The translations under genes were made by a program, and so were the position numbers. This document shows, one piece after another, positions 41,500 to 53,689 of a stretch of 64,000 bases of DNA (position 1 is its first letter; each line of letters opens with the position of its first letter). This DNA comes from Allodiplogaster sudhausi (taxonomy: Eukaryota; Nematoda; Chromadorea; Rhabditida; Diplogasteridae). The stretch spans positions 301,001-365,000 of the forward strand of contig CALZFC010000019.1 in assembly GCA_945643635.1 (NCBI GenBank). Reading direction: 5' to 3'. The notes beneath the pieces were generated by a model. The model saw nothing but the letters and a program-made list of their open reading frames with translations. It was not told the origin of the DNA and did no database searches.

Positions 41500-41642
41500 C
41501 AGAAAGAGAGAGAGAGAACGAGAGAGAGAGAGAGAGAGATAGATAGATAGAGGAGAGGGAGACACTCTATCTTTGCTGCGCTGTCTGATTCCACAACTTT
41601 AGATCTCTCTTTCTCTCTCTCGTCCTATCTCTTTCTCTCCAT

Positions 41643-41683
<41 letters not shown>

Positions 41684-43548
41684 CTTGGTTGCCAGCGGGC
41701 TCTGTCTGAATGCGCGACTCGATTGCCTGCGAGGCACGATGATCAATCAATTCGAGCATGACAAAGGAGCGACGAGAAAAAAAGGGAGAAAGATGGCGTG
41801 GCAGGCGAGGGGAGGGACGGTTAACACTTCTGCGCAGAGAGAAGACAGGCAGAAACAGTATATGGAGAGACAAAGAGAGACAGAGAGAGAGAGAGAGAGA
41901 GTGATGATAGAGAGAGATGATAGAGAGAGAAAGTTATGAGAATAGTGGATGAGGATGAAAGGGAGAATGCCTCGGAAAGAATAGGCATCGTAAGCTATCA
42001 TGGGGCTGTCAGCGCATAAGCACGGGTCGCCTGGAGCGAGTGGAAGAGAAGGGGCCACTGCCTGAACAAACCACCAGCAACTGCGCAGATGGAGAGAAAG
42101 GAGGAGGAGAGAGAGAAGGGGAATGGAAGAGAAACAGAGATGCCGAAGGGAAGCAGAGAAGGAGACACGTAATCACAACACTTCTCAAATCGCGCACTGA
42201 CAAATTCGAAAGGAAAAAAAGAAGAGAAAACGGCGAAGGAGAAAAGAAACTTACAAATGAACTCGAGGAATGAACAACTGAAATATAAAAAAATTTCCAA
42301 ACGGAGTGTTAAAATCTCAAAGATGAACCAATTCACGCTGTACTTTGTCTTATTCACAAGCAAGGAAATTTAGCTCCAAAGCATAAGACTTTGACTAAAA
42401 AGTATGCTTTTTCCCTGTAATTCGAATTGTCTGTACAATTCAGGAAGAGTGATGTATTCCGAGCATTGGTGAGAAAGGAAGGGTGGAAAGTGCGCAGAGT
42501 GATTGGGAACGGAGACCGGAAGAGAGCTGCCATCGGAGGGAGGAAGAGCGGCTGCCCCCTGAAGAATGCATTGGCCGGAGAAGGAGCCTCCCTTTTTGCG
42601 CGGCCCATCTTCGCTCCTCTGTCGCCCGGTCTCTCCACACCCTTCTCTACACCATCTCCCCCCCTCTTCCAGCTGCCACCCATCCACTGATGCCAGCCTG
42701 CCCCCTCCCGCATGTCAACGACGCTCTTCGCGCAGTCTGACGCCTGTTTCTGATGAGTCTTTAGGACGATGGAGAGGGATCGAGAAGAGAGAAAGAGAGA
42801 GGGAGAGAGGGAGGGAGAGATTAGAGAGATAGAAGGAAAGAGGGAGGGATCGAGAGGAGAGAAAGAGAAAGGGAGAGAGGGGAGATGAGAGAGAGAGAAA
42901 GAGGGAGAGAGATGTGGGAAGAGACATGGCTATTGCAGATGAGTGAGAAGGGCCACGTTGGGGATGCAAGAAGCGGTCTATGAGTGAAAAAAGCGAGACG
43001 TTTTCATACATACAGGATATGAGAGGAAACAATAGAATGGAGTACAGCTACAATTTAGGTTATCCTTTAGTTACTGAGATCGCAAGTGAATAATTTGCGT
43101 TTTTGTATTTTTTTAAAATCAGATTTCAAAAATTAACATTCATAATTGAACAATCGAAATGAATTTAGGAAAGACTAAAACAACTCCTGCATTCTAATGC
43201 AGCCTAATGCTTGCAATTGCACTACAAATGAGTATCAGGAGAGGAAGCGACTGGTAGCCTGGAATGTTGAGAGAAGCAGAGGACAGAAGAAAAAGCTGCA
43301 AAAAGTGGAAGAGGGAAGATGGTCTGCTGATTGAAGGGGTTGAGAGGGAGGGAGACAGAGATAAAGAGAGAGAAAGCGAGAGAGAGAGAGAGAGAGAGAG
43401 AGAAAATAAAAACAGAGAGAGAGGGAGAGAGAGAGGGAGAGAAAGGGATAAAAGAAAGTTTCGAAGAGCATCTTGTCGTATGGCACGGCTGTCGACTCTC
43501 GCGCAGCGTGGTGGCCTGCTAATGCTCCCCTGCTCCCTTCCCTCTCTT

Positions 43549-43579
<31 letters not shown>

Positions 43580-44180
43580 TTCTTTCTCTCTCTCCCTCTC
43601 TATACCAACTAGACGGCTGCACGAGTGGCGCACACAACGACATGCACAAATTGCGACGTCTGTGGGGCCAGGCTGCGCAGGCTGAGAAGAGATGGAATGG
43701 GGCAGAGGGGAGATGGAGATGATGCACTCAAACATCATGAAATTATCTGGGGAAAAGGAAGAGAGAGAGAGAGAGGAAGAGAGAGAGGAAGAGAGAGAGA
43801 GAGAGAGAGCGTGAGAAGAAGGCTAATTGCTGAAAACATTGCAGGAAATGAGCAAATTGGTGCAAATGTTCTCGCGCAATAGAAGGAAGATGGACTGACT
43901 GATCAGGCTGAGAGATCGAGTGAAGTGAGTGGGAGAGAGGGAGCAGAGAAAGGGTGGAGAAGAGAGAGAAAGGAAAAGAAGAGAGAGAAAAGGTAAGGGG
44001 AAAGCTGTGCCCGAGGCGATTGGGAGAAGCAGCAGCTGCAGTCAGTCGGCGACTTCGGACGGTGTGTCTGCTGCAGCTCGCTGGCGCAGCCATTGCGCAG
44101 TTACACTCTGTTATCCAGGACTGAGAGAGAGGAGAGAGAAGAGAGAGACAACAGAGAGAGAGAGAGACAGAGAGAGAGAA

Positions 44181-44242
<62 letters not shown>

Positions 44243-44327
44243 GAGAGCGGTGACGGCCTCAGGGCCAGAGGAGGAAGACGGAGCAGCCGTGCGCTCCTGG
44301 CCATCCTTCTTCTCTCCAGTCGGGTGA

Positions 44328-44369
<42 letters not shown>

Positions 44370-44852
44370 GGGGAGAGAGAGGGAGAGAGAGAGAGAGAGG
44401 TAAGCTTTTCGCTCACACACCACCCGAGAATGAGACATTGCCTGAGGGTCCACCTCCAGGCAGGAGACAACAGGCGGTGGCTCTCCGTAGGAATGCATTT
44501 CAAGAGGGCGCATCTCTTTCTCTCCCTCCCCTTTCTTCCCTTGATGTACTTCGCCAGATTGGCTTCCAAGTAGTTCCCGATGTCCAAGCCTGCGCACCCC
44601 ATTGAGAGTGGTTCAACCAACCCCCCCCCCCTTCTACCCCCCCCCCCTCACTGCCCCAGAAGTGTCAGCTACAGTGCGCGGGGAGCGGAAGCATTTCAGC
44701 CGTGGACAACGCCGCCAAATAAGGTCTCGCCGGGCCGGTGCGCATACCCCTGTTCCATTTCTCTGCCTTCTCTTAACAGGATCTCTCGAAACCTCTCTCC
44801 TCTCTTTCCTGCGTCTCTTCTGTTGCCACTCTCTCTCCATTGTCGCGCAGCT

Positions 44853-44886
<34 letters not shown>

Positions 44887-45054
44887 CTTCGACCTCCGTC
44901 AAGTGGGCGACAGAAGAAGGAAAGAGAGGAATCTACTGGCCTGGAAGATATTTCGGGAGGAAATGGAGTCGTTGCCGCTCCGATGGCGATGCCGTCGATG
45001 CTGGCGCCTCATGAGATGGAGGAAACGATGAGAAAGAGTTTGGAAGATGGAGAA

Positions 45055-45088
<34 letters not shown>

Positions 45089-47501
45089 GGGAGGGAGGGA
45101 GAGAGAGAAAGAGAGAGAGACAGGGAGGGAGAAAGAGAGTCTTTCAATGGTATACAGAGATGATGAAGAAGAGAGAAGAGAGAATAACGGTGAAGTTGTG
45201 GCGGGCGATGCCAATCGCGCAGCAGTAGCAGGCGACCCTTCTCTTCATTTCACTGCCTATCTTCATCATTCCCTCTCTCCTTCTTCGCCTTTTTCTCTCC
45301 ATCTCCCTCTCTCTCTCTCCGCTCTCTCTCTCTCTCTCTGCTCTGCATTTCGTCTCCTTCCGTCGTATGCAAAGCGTGCAAGAACTACCGGGCCAGAGAC
45401 ACGCACACGATTCGCGCAGGAGATGGAGTCGTCGGCCAGGGCAACAAATCAAGCAGAAGAAGTTGGAAGGAGAGAGAGAGAGAGAAGGAGAGAGAAAGAG
45501 AGAGAGAGGGAGAGAGGAAGAGAGAGAGGGAGAGAGAGAGGGAGAGGGAGAGAGAAAGAGAGAATAAACAAATGGATGGAGAGAAGTAGTAAGGAGAAGG
45601 GGACACGGTAGGCCGAGAGGGGGAAGAGGAGGCATTGCCGACTGCCGAAAAGCCAGAAGTCAAGTTCGCGCGCACATCCTCTGGACTATGGCGGCGTGGG
45701 AGTTGCCAAGACAGAAGAAGGGATGATGAAGGGAGAGCGAGAGTGATGAGAGGCAGAGAGAGAGTCCTTCCGTGGGTCCTTCCTCAGAAGCTTTTCGTGT
45801 GCCCTCTCTCTCTCCATCTAAGAAGTGCCTCGCTTCTCAGATGAGGGAGGCTCGCGCAGCAGGAAATGCTCCTGCCGATGCCGCCTGCGCGGTGTGTCCC
45901 GGGCAAGGGAGGAAGAGGGGATAAAGCAGGGAGAGGAGAGAGAGAGCGAGAGAGAGTGAGAGAGATGGAGGGAGAAAGAGAAAGATGGAGAGTTGAAGAA
46001 GAGAGGGAAAGAGAGAGAATGGGATAAAACAGAGGGCGAGGAACTGAAGGAGAGGAATAATATCACATGGAGGGCGACAAAAGTAAAAGGCAGAGCGGGA
46101 GTAATTGCATAGATGTTTTGCCACGTTATAATCAAATTTTGATGTAATAATGAAGAAGTTGAATGTCCATGAATATGACGAAAGAAGAATATTTGTGATG
46201 AATGAATGAATGATACTTCTCACATTGCCATGACCGTGATCTCTGATGAACAGGAATGCATGGAATGATTTCCTTTCATGTACGAATTCCCCTCTGGCAT
46301 GGCCCACTTCCCTCCTTTCCCGCGCGGCTCTCCCCCTCATTCCCGGCATCAGCCTGAGTGCCACGGCGGATTGCCGCTGCTCTGCCTAATATAAGCGGAG
46401 AGAGAGCGAGAAGAACAAAGAGCCAGAGATAAAGAGAGAGAGAGAAGAGAGAGAAAGAAAGAGAGAATAGGTCTGCGCAACCATACCGCTGCTGCCGCCC
46501 GCCTTTTTGTCGTTCACACACGCGCCGTCTTCATCAGTCCATCTTTCCTCCACCAAATCTCCCTCTACTTCCGTTCTCTCTTTCTCTCTCTCTCCCTCTC
46601 TCTTTATCTCTCGCTCTTTATCCTTCCTCTCATTTCCCTATGTTTCTTTCTCTCCATGTTAGGAATAGATTCATTTAGAATTGTGTGGGCGACGGATGGA
46701 TTTGAGAACGATATGCAAAGGACAACGTCAAATTTTACTTGAAAATTCAGGAGGTGAAGAAATTAATCTAAAAAAATTGCATTCCAAATATAGAATTTTC
46801 CTAAAGAATTATTTCACAATTTTTAGTAAAGAAAACATTAGTAACATGGGAAAAAAGCTCGAACAAGAAATGTTTAAACTTCATAGTTCTTCCTGCAACA
46901 GTTAGTGAAAAATTTAGTGATCGGGAAGTGTCAATCAAATGTAGTAACCTAGACGAAACAGTCAAAGGTAAAGAATTCCGCTTCCATCAATTGAACGTTT
47001 AATGAGATCACGATAAGATGTCTGAAGATGAACAACCTCACTTAAGAGTACGAATATGCTCAATTTTAGAATTATGTAGGTGAGAGAGATTGAAATTAAG
47101 AGGAGGAAGGTAAAGACATCGATAGAATGAAACAGAATCATGGAGAGAAATAGGGAATGAGAGAAAGAGAGAAGCAGAGAAAGAAGAACGGAGAACACAG
47201 TTCTCCACCTACTCATGAACTGCGCACACGCCACAGTCTCGCGCAATGCTTATTCCATTCAGTGATTCCCTCCCTCCCCCTCCCTCTCTTTCTCTGCCCT
47301 CTCCACCGATCTCTGCTTCGTATGGCATCTCTGTGCCCTCCACCTCCGTCATGCTCCTTCTCCACTTGCGCATGCGCTCTTCTGATAACACAGGCAGAGC
47401 ACAGCTGACACCACCGCCCGCTCCTCCGCCATGATCCTCTTTACGCCGTGTGGAGAATAGTGGCAGCTGCCATGAGAGAGTGTGTGATTGGCGGAGGGAG
47501 C

Positions 47502-47533
<32 letters not shown>

Positions 47534-48749
47534 AGAGAATTGGAGAGAGGGAGCAAGAGATCATAGAGTGAGGAATATGTTGCGCGAAGAGACGGAGAGA
47601 GTCTCCATCCCTCCCGGACGAGAGTGAAATGAAAACAGCAAAGTGGCTGATTATTCAAGCTCCGCTTTGCCCATTCCAGGGGAATTTTGACTCCTTCCAA
47701 ACATAAGAGAGTGTGGAAATACGAAAGTGACATGGAGAAAGAGAGTGCGAGAGTGTGAGAATAGAGAAGTGAGGGAGTGAGTTATCTAGAGAAAGATTGT
47801 TAGAATGAGCTCGAAAATAAAGGGGATACAGTAGCTGATGATGTGCTTGTCTACATCACATGCCAGATTTTCTCTTCACTGATTGTGAGAAGTGCGCAAG
47901 TGACAGCCGCCTTGTGGACAGGCGCTTCCATCACACCTTTCCTTTTTCTCTTCCACTCTCTCTCTCTCTCTTTCTATCTTTCTCTCTTCCTCTCTCTCTC
48001 TCTTTATCTCGCTCTGTAGTTGAGAGGCGCAAAAAGCGCTGAGCAGGCGGGGCGAGTGGCGGGAGCAGAAGCGCACCTGCTTGGCTCCGCCGGGTGTTTT
48101 CGGTTCTAGGCATCAGTCGCTAACTCGCAGAGAGAGAGAGAGAGTGCGAAGGGAGGAGACAGCAGACAGAAGGATAGATCAGAGAAGATCAGAGAGAGAG
48201 AGAGAGAGAGAGAGAGCCGGGGGCGCAACAGCTCTCGCTCTCTCTCACTCTCTCAAGATCCTGCACTCTCTCGTCTGCCCTGAGGGCGTTGTAAGGCGGC
48301 GCAGTGACGGCGAGGAACCGCGCATGCCTGGAGGGCTGGCGATCTCAGGGCAGGAAAAGAGAAGCAGCCGCTGCTTTACGGTGGAAGAGAAGAGTGAGGA
48401 AAGAGAAGAGGGAAGAGCATGCGCATTCCAGTGTGCAATCATGGAATGAGAATGGATGTTGCATCGTGATCTCTTGCTCTTTCTCGGCAATATATGAATA
48501 CTGGACATCACAATACCTCCTTCTGCCAATTCTCTTCTTTTTTTTTGAGCAGTTCAGTTTCTCTTCTCTCCAAACTTGTGAACTTTCCTCAGCTTCAAGA
48601 TCTTCCAGTGGTGTCCATTCCACTCGTCATGCTGTCTGTCGGCTGTCTCTCTTCCCTTTTTATCGTGTTACATTCTCGCCCTACCTTTATTTCTTTCTCT
48701 CATTCTCTAATTCTCTTTGTCTTTCTCTCTGACTCTTTTTCTTCTTCAG

Positions 48750-48781
<32 letters not shown>

Positions 48782-49936
48782 TAGCTAAGTTCTGTCTCCC
48801 ATAATCTCTTTCCCTTCGCTACCACTGAACCAGCACTGACTGAAAGAGTGCATTCGTGTAGGGGAGAAAGGGCTGCAGGAGTAAGACTGATGAGATCGAG
48901 TGATAAATTGACGAGAGGGAGAGAGCAGATAGAGACGGAGAGAAATATAAAGTTGCTAGAAGAGGGACGAGAGAACGAGAGGAACGGTCGAGCGGCAGAA
49001 GAAACACTCGCTTCCATTTCGCCATCAATCGCTTGCATGCCTGCACTCACTCTCTTTCTCTCTCTCTCTCTCACTCTCTCACTCTCTCTCCATCTCTCTC
49101 TCTCTCTCTCTCTCTTTCAATCTGAATCTGAAATATGCTCTTCATGTTCTCGCAATGTAAACATGCTCTATGACATGGAATAAATGAACACTTTCGACCA
49201 AGTTGACAGAGGAATTCAAATAGTTTCGACCTTAAACGCCGCCGCCGACGCAGTGAATTAAATATCAGAAGCTTAGATTTATATAAGTCATTTTAAGCAT
49301 AGACACATATGTATGTGAACAAGTTTTCTGTCCTTCGATAACAATCATAGTCTCTTCAAGCTGGAATGGTCGGTTGTTGCAATTTGAAGCAACACGGGCT
49401 TCTCCATTCTATCCCTTTGGGTTGCGTGAAAACAATTGAATTTGGATAAAACGAAAAAAGAGGTGTTTACTACAGATAAGGACAAATATTAAAATAAATT
49501 TTACAATTAATTCACTGGTATCCCAAAACATGGAGTAGTCTTACTCCTCGGATTTCATGTAATCTGAGATGTCCATTCGCATACTTACATACTTTTTATT
49601 CGCCCTTACGTTTATGATACATACATAAAATGACGTTCTCATCGGAGTGAAATTTCGGCAACGACAGTTATTTTGGCATACGAGAAGAACTGAGTCTAGC
49701 AGGTGCATTCTATGAAGCGAGTCTTCTATGATCCACTGGAATATTTTGGATGTCTCATTTCAAAGGCAGAGCTAAAGTGACGTCCAATCAGAAAGAAATT
49801 TTCAGTCTGAGATTTCGCAGATTTCGAAAATTATGAAGGAAATGGAATAAATTAAATTAGGAAAAACAGAAAATTGGCAGAAACGTTTTAAACAAGTACA
49901 TTTTGGTGGAATTCTGCGACGAGTGAAAAGAGAAGT

Positions 49937-49970
<34 letters not shown>

Positions 49971-50000
49971 AGAGAGAGAGACTTTTTGTCCTTCTTCCAG
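40689..50000. repeat. 9.3-kb GA/CT-rich gene desert
   Basis: I see no supportable gene. Long (GA)n or (CT)n tracts: 40889-40950, 41140-41240, 41468-41550, 41648-41685, 42780-42915, 43360-43445, 43765-43810, 44110-44240, 44333-44400, 45050-45135, 45470-45565, 48190-48220, 48750-48785, 49050-49115 and 49937-49980. C runs lie at 44622-44650. Between the tracts the sequence is richer in GCGCA/TGCGC than the rest of the window. An AT-rich unique patch spans 46640-47080 and another 49120-49900. The frames of 100-180 codons here are Glu/Arg or Ser/Leu repeats on both strands. Confidence 0.75.
42728..45859 (+). promoter_or_regulatory. cluster of TCGCGCAG motifs in GA-rich DNA
   Basis: Exact TCGCGCAG occurs on the plus strand at 42728, 43499, 44843, 45215, 45412 and 45852, all noncoding; TCGCGCAA is at 43872 and 47239. 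The 45412 copy continues GAGATGGAG. Many TGCGCAG copies lie around them (41032, 41831, 42082, 42491, 43674, 44094). The motif equals the core of the C. elegans MEX motif (TCGCGCAGGGAG), which recruits the dosage-compensation complex to X. Its meaning in this species is not known; E2F-like (TTCGCGC) or NRF1-like sites are alternatives. Confidence 0.4.
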
Positions 50001-50846
50001 CTACTGAGGTTGGCCACCCGCGCCGCCCGCATCTGCAGAGGATGAAATTAATAAAATAGCTTATTGCAAATGAAAGCTCTGCTGATAAATTTGAATGAAA
50101 AACAATGTAAAAAAAGAAGACAAAATTAAAAATATTAAAGAAAGAAAATATTTGAGTGAAATGTTAAAGGAGAAAGTGCTGCTTATTGACCGGCCGTAGC
50201 TGGAGCGACTGCCTGATCTGCTGCCGCCTCAAACAATTTCGATCTTTCACTCTAATTTTTCTCTTCTTACTTCCAACAATGAATACAAGGATTATGTGTA
50301 CAAACACTTACTATGTAGACATTTTCAAGTTGATTGATCATTTGATACTTATTTCTCAGAAAGAGCGAGGAAAACAATTCCTTTTGAATAAATTCAAGTA
50401 AGACAAAAGTTTGTTGCAGTATTTGAAGGGAAATTAGAAACGAAAGGGCACTGACGGGATCCTGAGCTGCTTGCTGTCCTGGAAGCGGGACTACCTTGCC
50501 AATAGCCTGGGTCGCTTGAGAAGCCAAGCCCTTCGTTGTCTCGGCTAAGCAGTTTACTTTTTTTGCTGATTGCACACAGTTGATAATTACTTCCGTTCAT
50601 GTAACAAATTAATGTCAACGAGAGGCGATTCTAGATTATGTCATGTTAATGCGGATAGAAAAGGGAGAATCTGAGGTGAATGACCTGCATTGCTGAGGAC
50701 GTCCTTTGTCTTGTTGAAAATTCCCTCGAAGGCGCTTTTCTATAACATTTCAAAGTTAATTTTGGTTAATTTTTCTAAAATCGTTCACTACTTCAACAAA
50801 GACAATAGTTGTTAACCACAGGCTTTCCCTGGAGTACATTTTCCAT
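50001..50846 (-). CDS. 79-residue amphipathic small protein
   Basis: I do not recognise this protein. Five small exons close exactly in phase: 50820-50846 (MENVLQGKP), 50685-50739 (KSAFEGIFNKTKDVLSNA), 50456-50544, 50191-50227 and 50001-50032, with TAG at 50001-50003. All borders are GT-AG and the total is 240 nt. The middle (NKTKDVLSNA, then AETTKGLASQATQAIGKVV) has 11-residue-like periodicity with a KTK/TTKG start to each turn, as in amphipathic lipid- or membrane-binding helices (synuclein- or LEA-like pattern). The C-terminus is Ala/Pro/Gly/Gln-rich and probably disordered. There is no signal peptide or Cys. It lies alone between low-complexity regions. The gene model is well supported by phase; the resemblance to lipid-binding helices is inference only. 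Confidence 0.7.
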
Positions 50847-52352
50847 TCTAGCTTGCTGAACTTCTACTAATAAATTATATTTTAATTCCTGTCAAAGTTA
50901 TATTAGCATCAGTACTCACGGTGTTGAATATTCTCAAAGTTAGAGATGGCAAGAAAAGTGGCGTACGGATTGGGCTTCCTTAGAACGTTCCCTTGGATTG
51001 TGGCAAAGAAGAAGCTTCTATGAAAGAAGTGGTCCAGGGAAGGCTTAGATGCCTTTGTTCGATCCATATATTGGAGAGCAAGGGAAGGCTGAGAATTCGG
51101 CGGAGATGGGAAGTGAAGGGAGCACAGGAGAGAGCCCGGTGGGGGAATTCGAGAGTAGAAGAGAAAAGGAAGAGAAAGGGAGGGAGAAAAGAGAAGAGAG
51201 AGAGAAGATAGAAAAGGTTGGAGGGAAAGAGGGAGAAGGGAGAACTGAGAAGAGAGAGAACAAGGGTGATGACAGTGAAAAAAGAAAATGTAAAATATTG
51301 CAAGGTTTTCACAAAGAAACGCTTCTTCTGATGAGATGAATGAAATTCTTCCCTTATTCTTTTCACAACGTCATCATGTTTTTCGATGAAAACTACATAA
51401 ATGCAAAACATTTAAGAATAGGAGATAAATATTTTTGAAAATACATAAATATCTCAAAATGCGCACCTCTCTTTCTCCAACTTTTTCAATATGCTTGGTC
51501 TGTTTTAAATTCTCAAATTACTACTCTGAGGTAGAATTGCCTTTTCCTTTTCGCTCTCACTTTTTCTCGATATCTCCCTCTCTCCCTCACTCGTTCTCTC
51601 TCTCCCTCTCTCCGTCACTCGTTCTCTCTCTACCTCACTCCCTCACTCGTTCTCTCTCTCTCTCTCTCCCTCTCGCCCTCACGCGTTCTCTCTCTCCCTC
51701 ACTCACTCTCTCTCTTTCTCTCTCTCTCTCTCTCTGTCTCACTCTCTCTTCTATATCTCACTCTCGCTTTCCGTCTCCGAGCCCTCTGGCATGTCTCATT
51801 ATTGCTGTCGTGCACGCGAATTATCGCGGGGCAGTGTTAAAAAAGAGGAACTGAGACGGATTGCCTCCCTTTGGCATTGTGAATGAAGAAAAGAGATACT
51901 AGAAGAAGACAACAACGGTCGAATCTTCCCAAAAAAGGAGATAAGATAAAATTAAAGAGAGTTTAACCATTTATTCAAATTTAGGAAATTTTTGCTCGAA
52001 AATGTCATTTCTACCAGGTGGAAGCAATCCGATTGCTTCATCCAACCAGCCCCTGATATGAGATCATCCGTGACAAGGCCAAGAATCTTTCCATTGCAAC
52101 AAAAGAGAGAACTGACAGCGGCGTCTGCGGTGCCAGCCATTCTGGAGGAGAGAGTGTGAGAGAGGAGAGAGAGGAGAGAGCGAGAGGGAACGTGGAGGGC
52201 CGCGTTTACTCAAGCGACGACCGCTGTCGGTGTGTGCCAGAAAAGGAGAGGAAAGGGGCGTGCGAGAAAGCCGGCCAAGAGAGCCAGCCCCCTGCCCCTC
52301 TGAAGCCGGCTCCCGATGGCCCAGGACACCCACAATCGATGCCGCGCTTCCG

Positions 52353-52389
<37 letters not shown>

Positions 52390-53017
52390 TCTATCTCTCT
52401 CTCTCTCTCTCTCTCTTTCTTTCTATCTCTTTCTCTCTCTATCTCCTGTCGTTTCCTTTCACCTCATACACTCACGCTGAAAACCCTCTTCGTTCGATTC
52501 AGTTCTCTTCAAAGGGTGCGCATGTGCAACCTCCCATCTTCTCGGAACAACCGAATCCCGATGCCTTTGCATTCATTCCATTTTCTCTTCCCGATGTCCC
52601 TTCCAAATCCATTAAATGACTAACGCTGTGCAAAGAAAGATAGTTGAATTAGTGTTATAGACACATGGAGGAGTCCAAACAATTTATGAAGCACCGAATG
52701 GTTCTCATCTACGAACAACTTGAAAAGAATTACAAAGTAATCATCATAAAGTATTATTCTCTCCCATGAAATTTGAAAGGATAATTCAAATTTGAAATGG
52801 ATAAATTTTAACATAATTTGCAGCCATCCTGTCAAAATGTCAGATTGTAAAGAAGTAAACAAAGTGATCTGCACCCCGGGCTTTTCCTGCCTCATTCCTG
52901 CTCGGCTCCCTTTTTCAATCAGCTATCTTATCCAGTCTTCTCCATCTGCCAGCGGTCTTTATTGGAATCAGACATTTCTTTCCTGTGATTTTCACCTAAA
53001 TTTTCAAAGTAGCCACC
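50847..53017. other. intergenic, low complexity with short unique patches
   Basis: Includes the probable 5' UTR of the 79-residue gene (a donor-like CACC|GTGAGTAC on the minus strand near 50920), GA-rich DNA at 51130-51260, a CT array with CTCACTCGTT variants at 51575-51770, and CT at 52360-52445. Apart from the weak frame at 51952-52140, no gene is supported. Confidence 0.55.
51952..52140 (-). CDS. possible short coding exon, 62 residues
   Basis: An ATG-initiated frame outside the repeats begins MAGTADAAVSSLFCCNGK and continues ILGLVTDDLISGAGWMKQ. Its composition looks like a normal protein rather than a repeat. A possible donor (CACCTG|GTAGAA) lies near 52018, so it may be the first exon of a spliced gene, but I could not find the next exon. 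No family is recognised. Confidence 0.25.
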   Translation of the reverse strand: MAGTADAAVSSLFCCNGKILGLVTDDLISGAGWMKQSDCFHLVEMTFSSKNFLNLNKWLNSL

Positions 53018-53222
53018 TCAGTTTTCCAAGTCCCGCGAAAAATTGAAGGGCCGGGAAGGTTCTATGAAGGAATTTTTGGACCAGGCCAGCTGTGCCCGAT
53101 AGCATCTCTGCACGTTTTGTGATTCTTGTACTGTTATTAGAATAACTTACGAAGAAAAGAAAGATAAGACCGAGGGGGTAAGGACCAAGCAACCGCAACC
53201 ATTCCACACTTGACGTTCTCAT
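53018..53222 (-). CDS. possible 53-residue single-pass membrane protein
   Basis: Two exons: ATG at 53222, MRTSSVEWLRLLGPYPLG followed by LIFLFF at a strong donor TTC|GTAAGT; a 40-50 nt intron ending cgtgcag; then RCYRAQLAWSKNSFIEPSRP, ending NFSRDLEN with TGA at 53018-53020. The hydrophobic stretch is 10-15 residues long, followed by basic RCYR, which suggests a single membrane span with a cytosolic or matrix tail. The size is typical of small mitochondrial or integral membrane proteins. No ortholog is recognised. The good splice sites support it, but so short a frame could be chance. Confidence 0.4.
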
Positions 53223-53689
53223 GAACCCGAACTAGAAGAGTCTTACACTCTTCAACAAAGATAAATTCTAGCGGTAAATGCAAAATAAAGAAAAGTATCT
53301 CTCGATTCTGCTTGTACTCTTCAAAGAATCTGCGAAGATGACTCAGCGGAGCTGGGAACTATTCATTGCATCTTCAGTCGGATATCTCATCCCTCCCTGA
53401 CCTTTTATTTTATTTAACTCTTCACATAATTATTTCAGAGTCGAATAAACGAATCAATCTTAATGAATGCAGACGCCGAGGAAAACAGAAGAATTAAGTG
53501 CAGGAAGAAGAGCAAGTAGAAGGATGCATAAGCGAAATGGAGCACAGGATTTTGTGGTTATGGAAAATATAAATATTATAACTGTTGATATTAGTATTTG
53601 GCAGTAATTAATGCACGCGAAATAAAATGAAATAGATAAAGAGAAGAAACAAAAACAAGGCAGAGGGTGGCGGACAGAAGAACATTTGG
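53223..53689. other. intergenic, downstream of the first actin copy
   Basis: AT-rich unique sequence. I see nothing in it beyond the expected actin 3' UTR. Confidence 0.5.

Noticed and set aside
42354..42713. 119-codon minus frame and overlapping plus frames at 42.4-42.8 kb
   Set aside because: Composition is less repetitive, but four overlapping frames compete and none has splice sites or a recognisable domain.
44093..44605. 170-codon frames rich in Arg/Glu (and the Ser/Leu antisense frame)
   Set aside because: They read through (GA)n microsatellite; there is no start context, splice support or normal composition.
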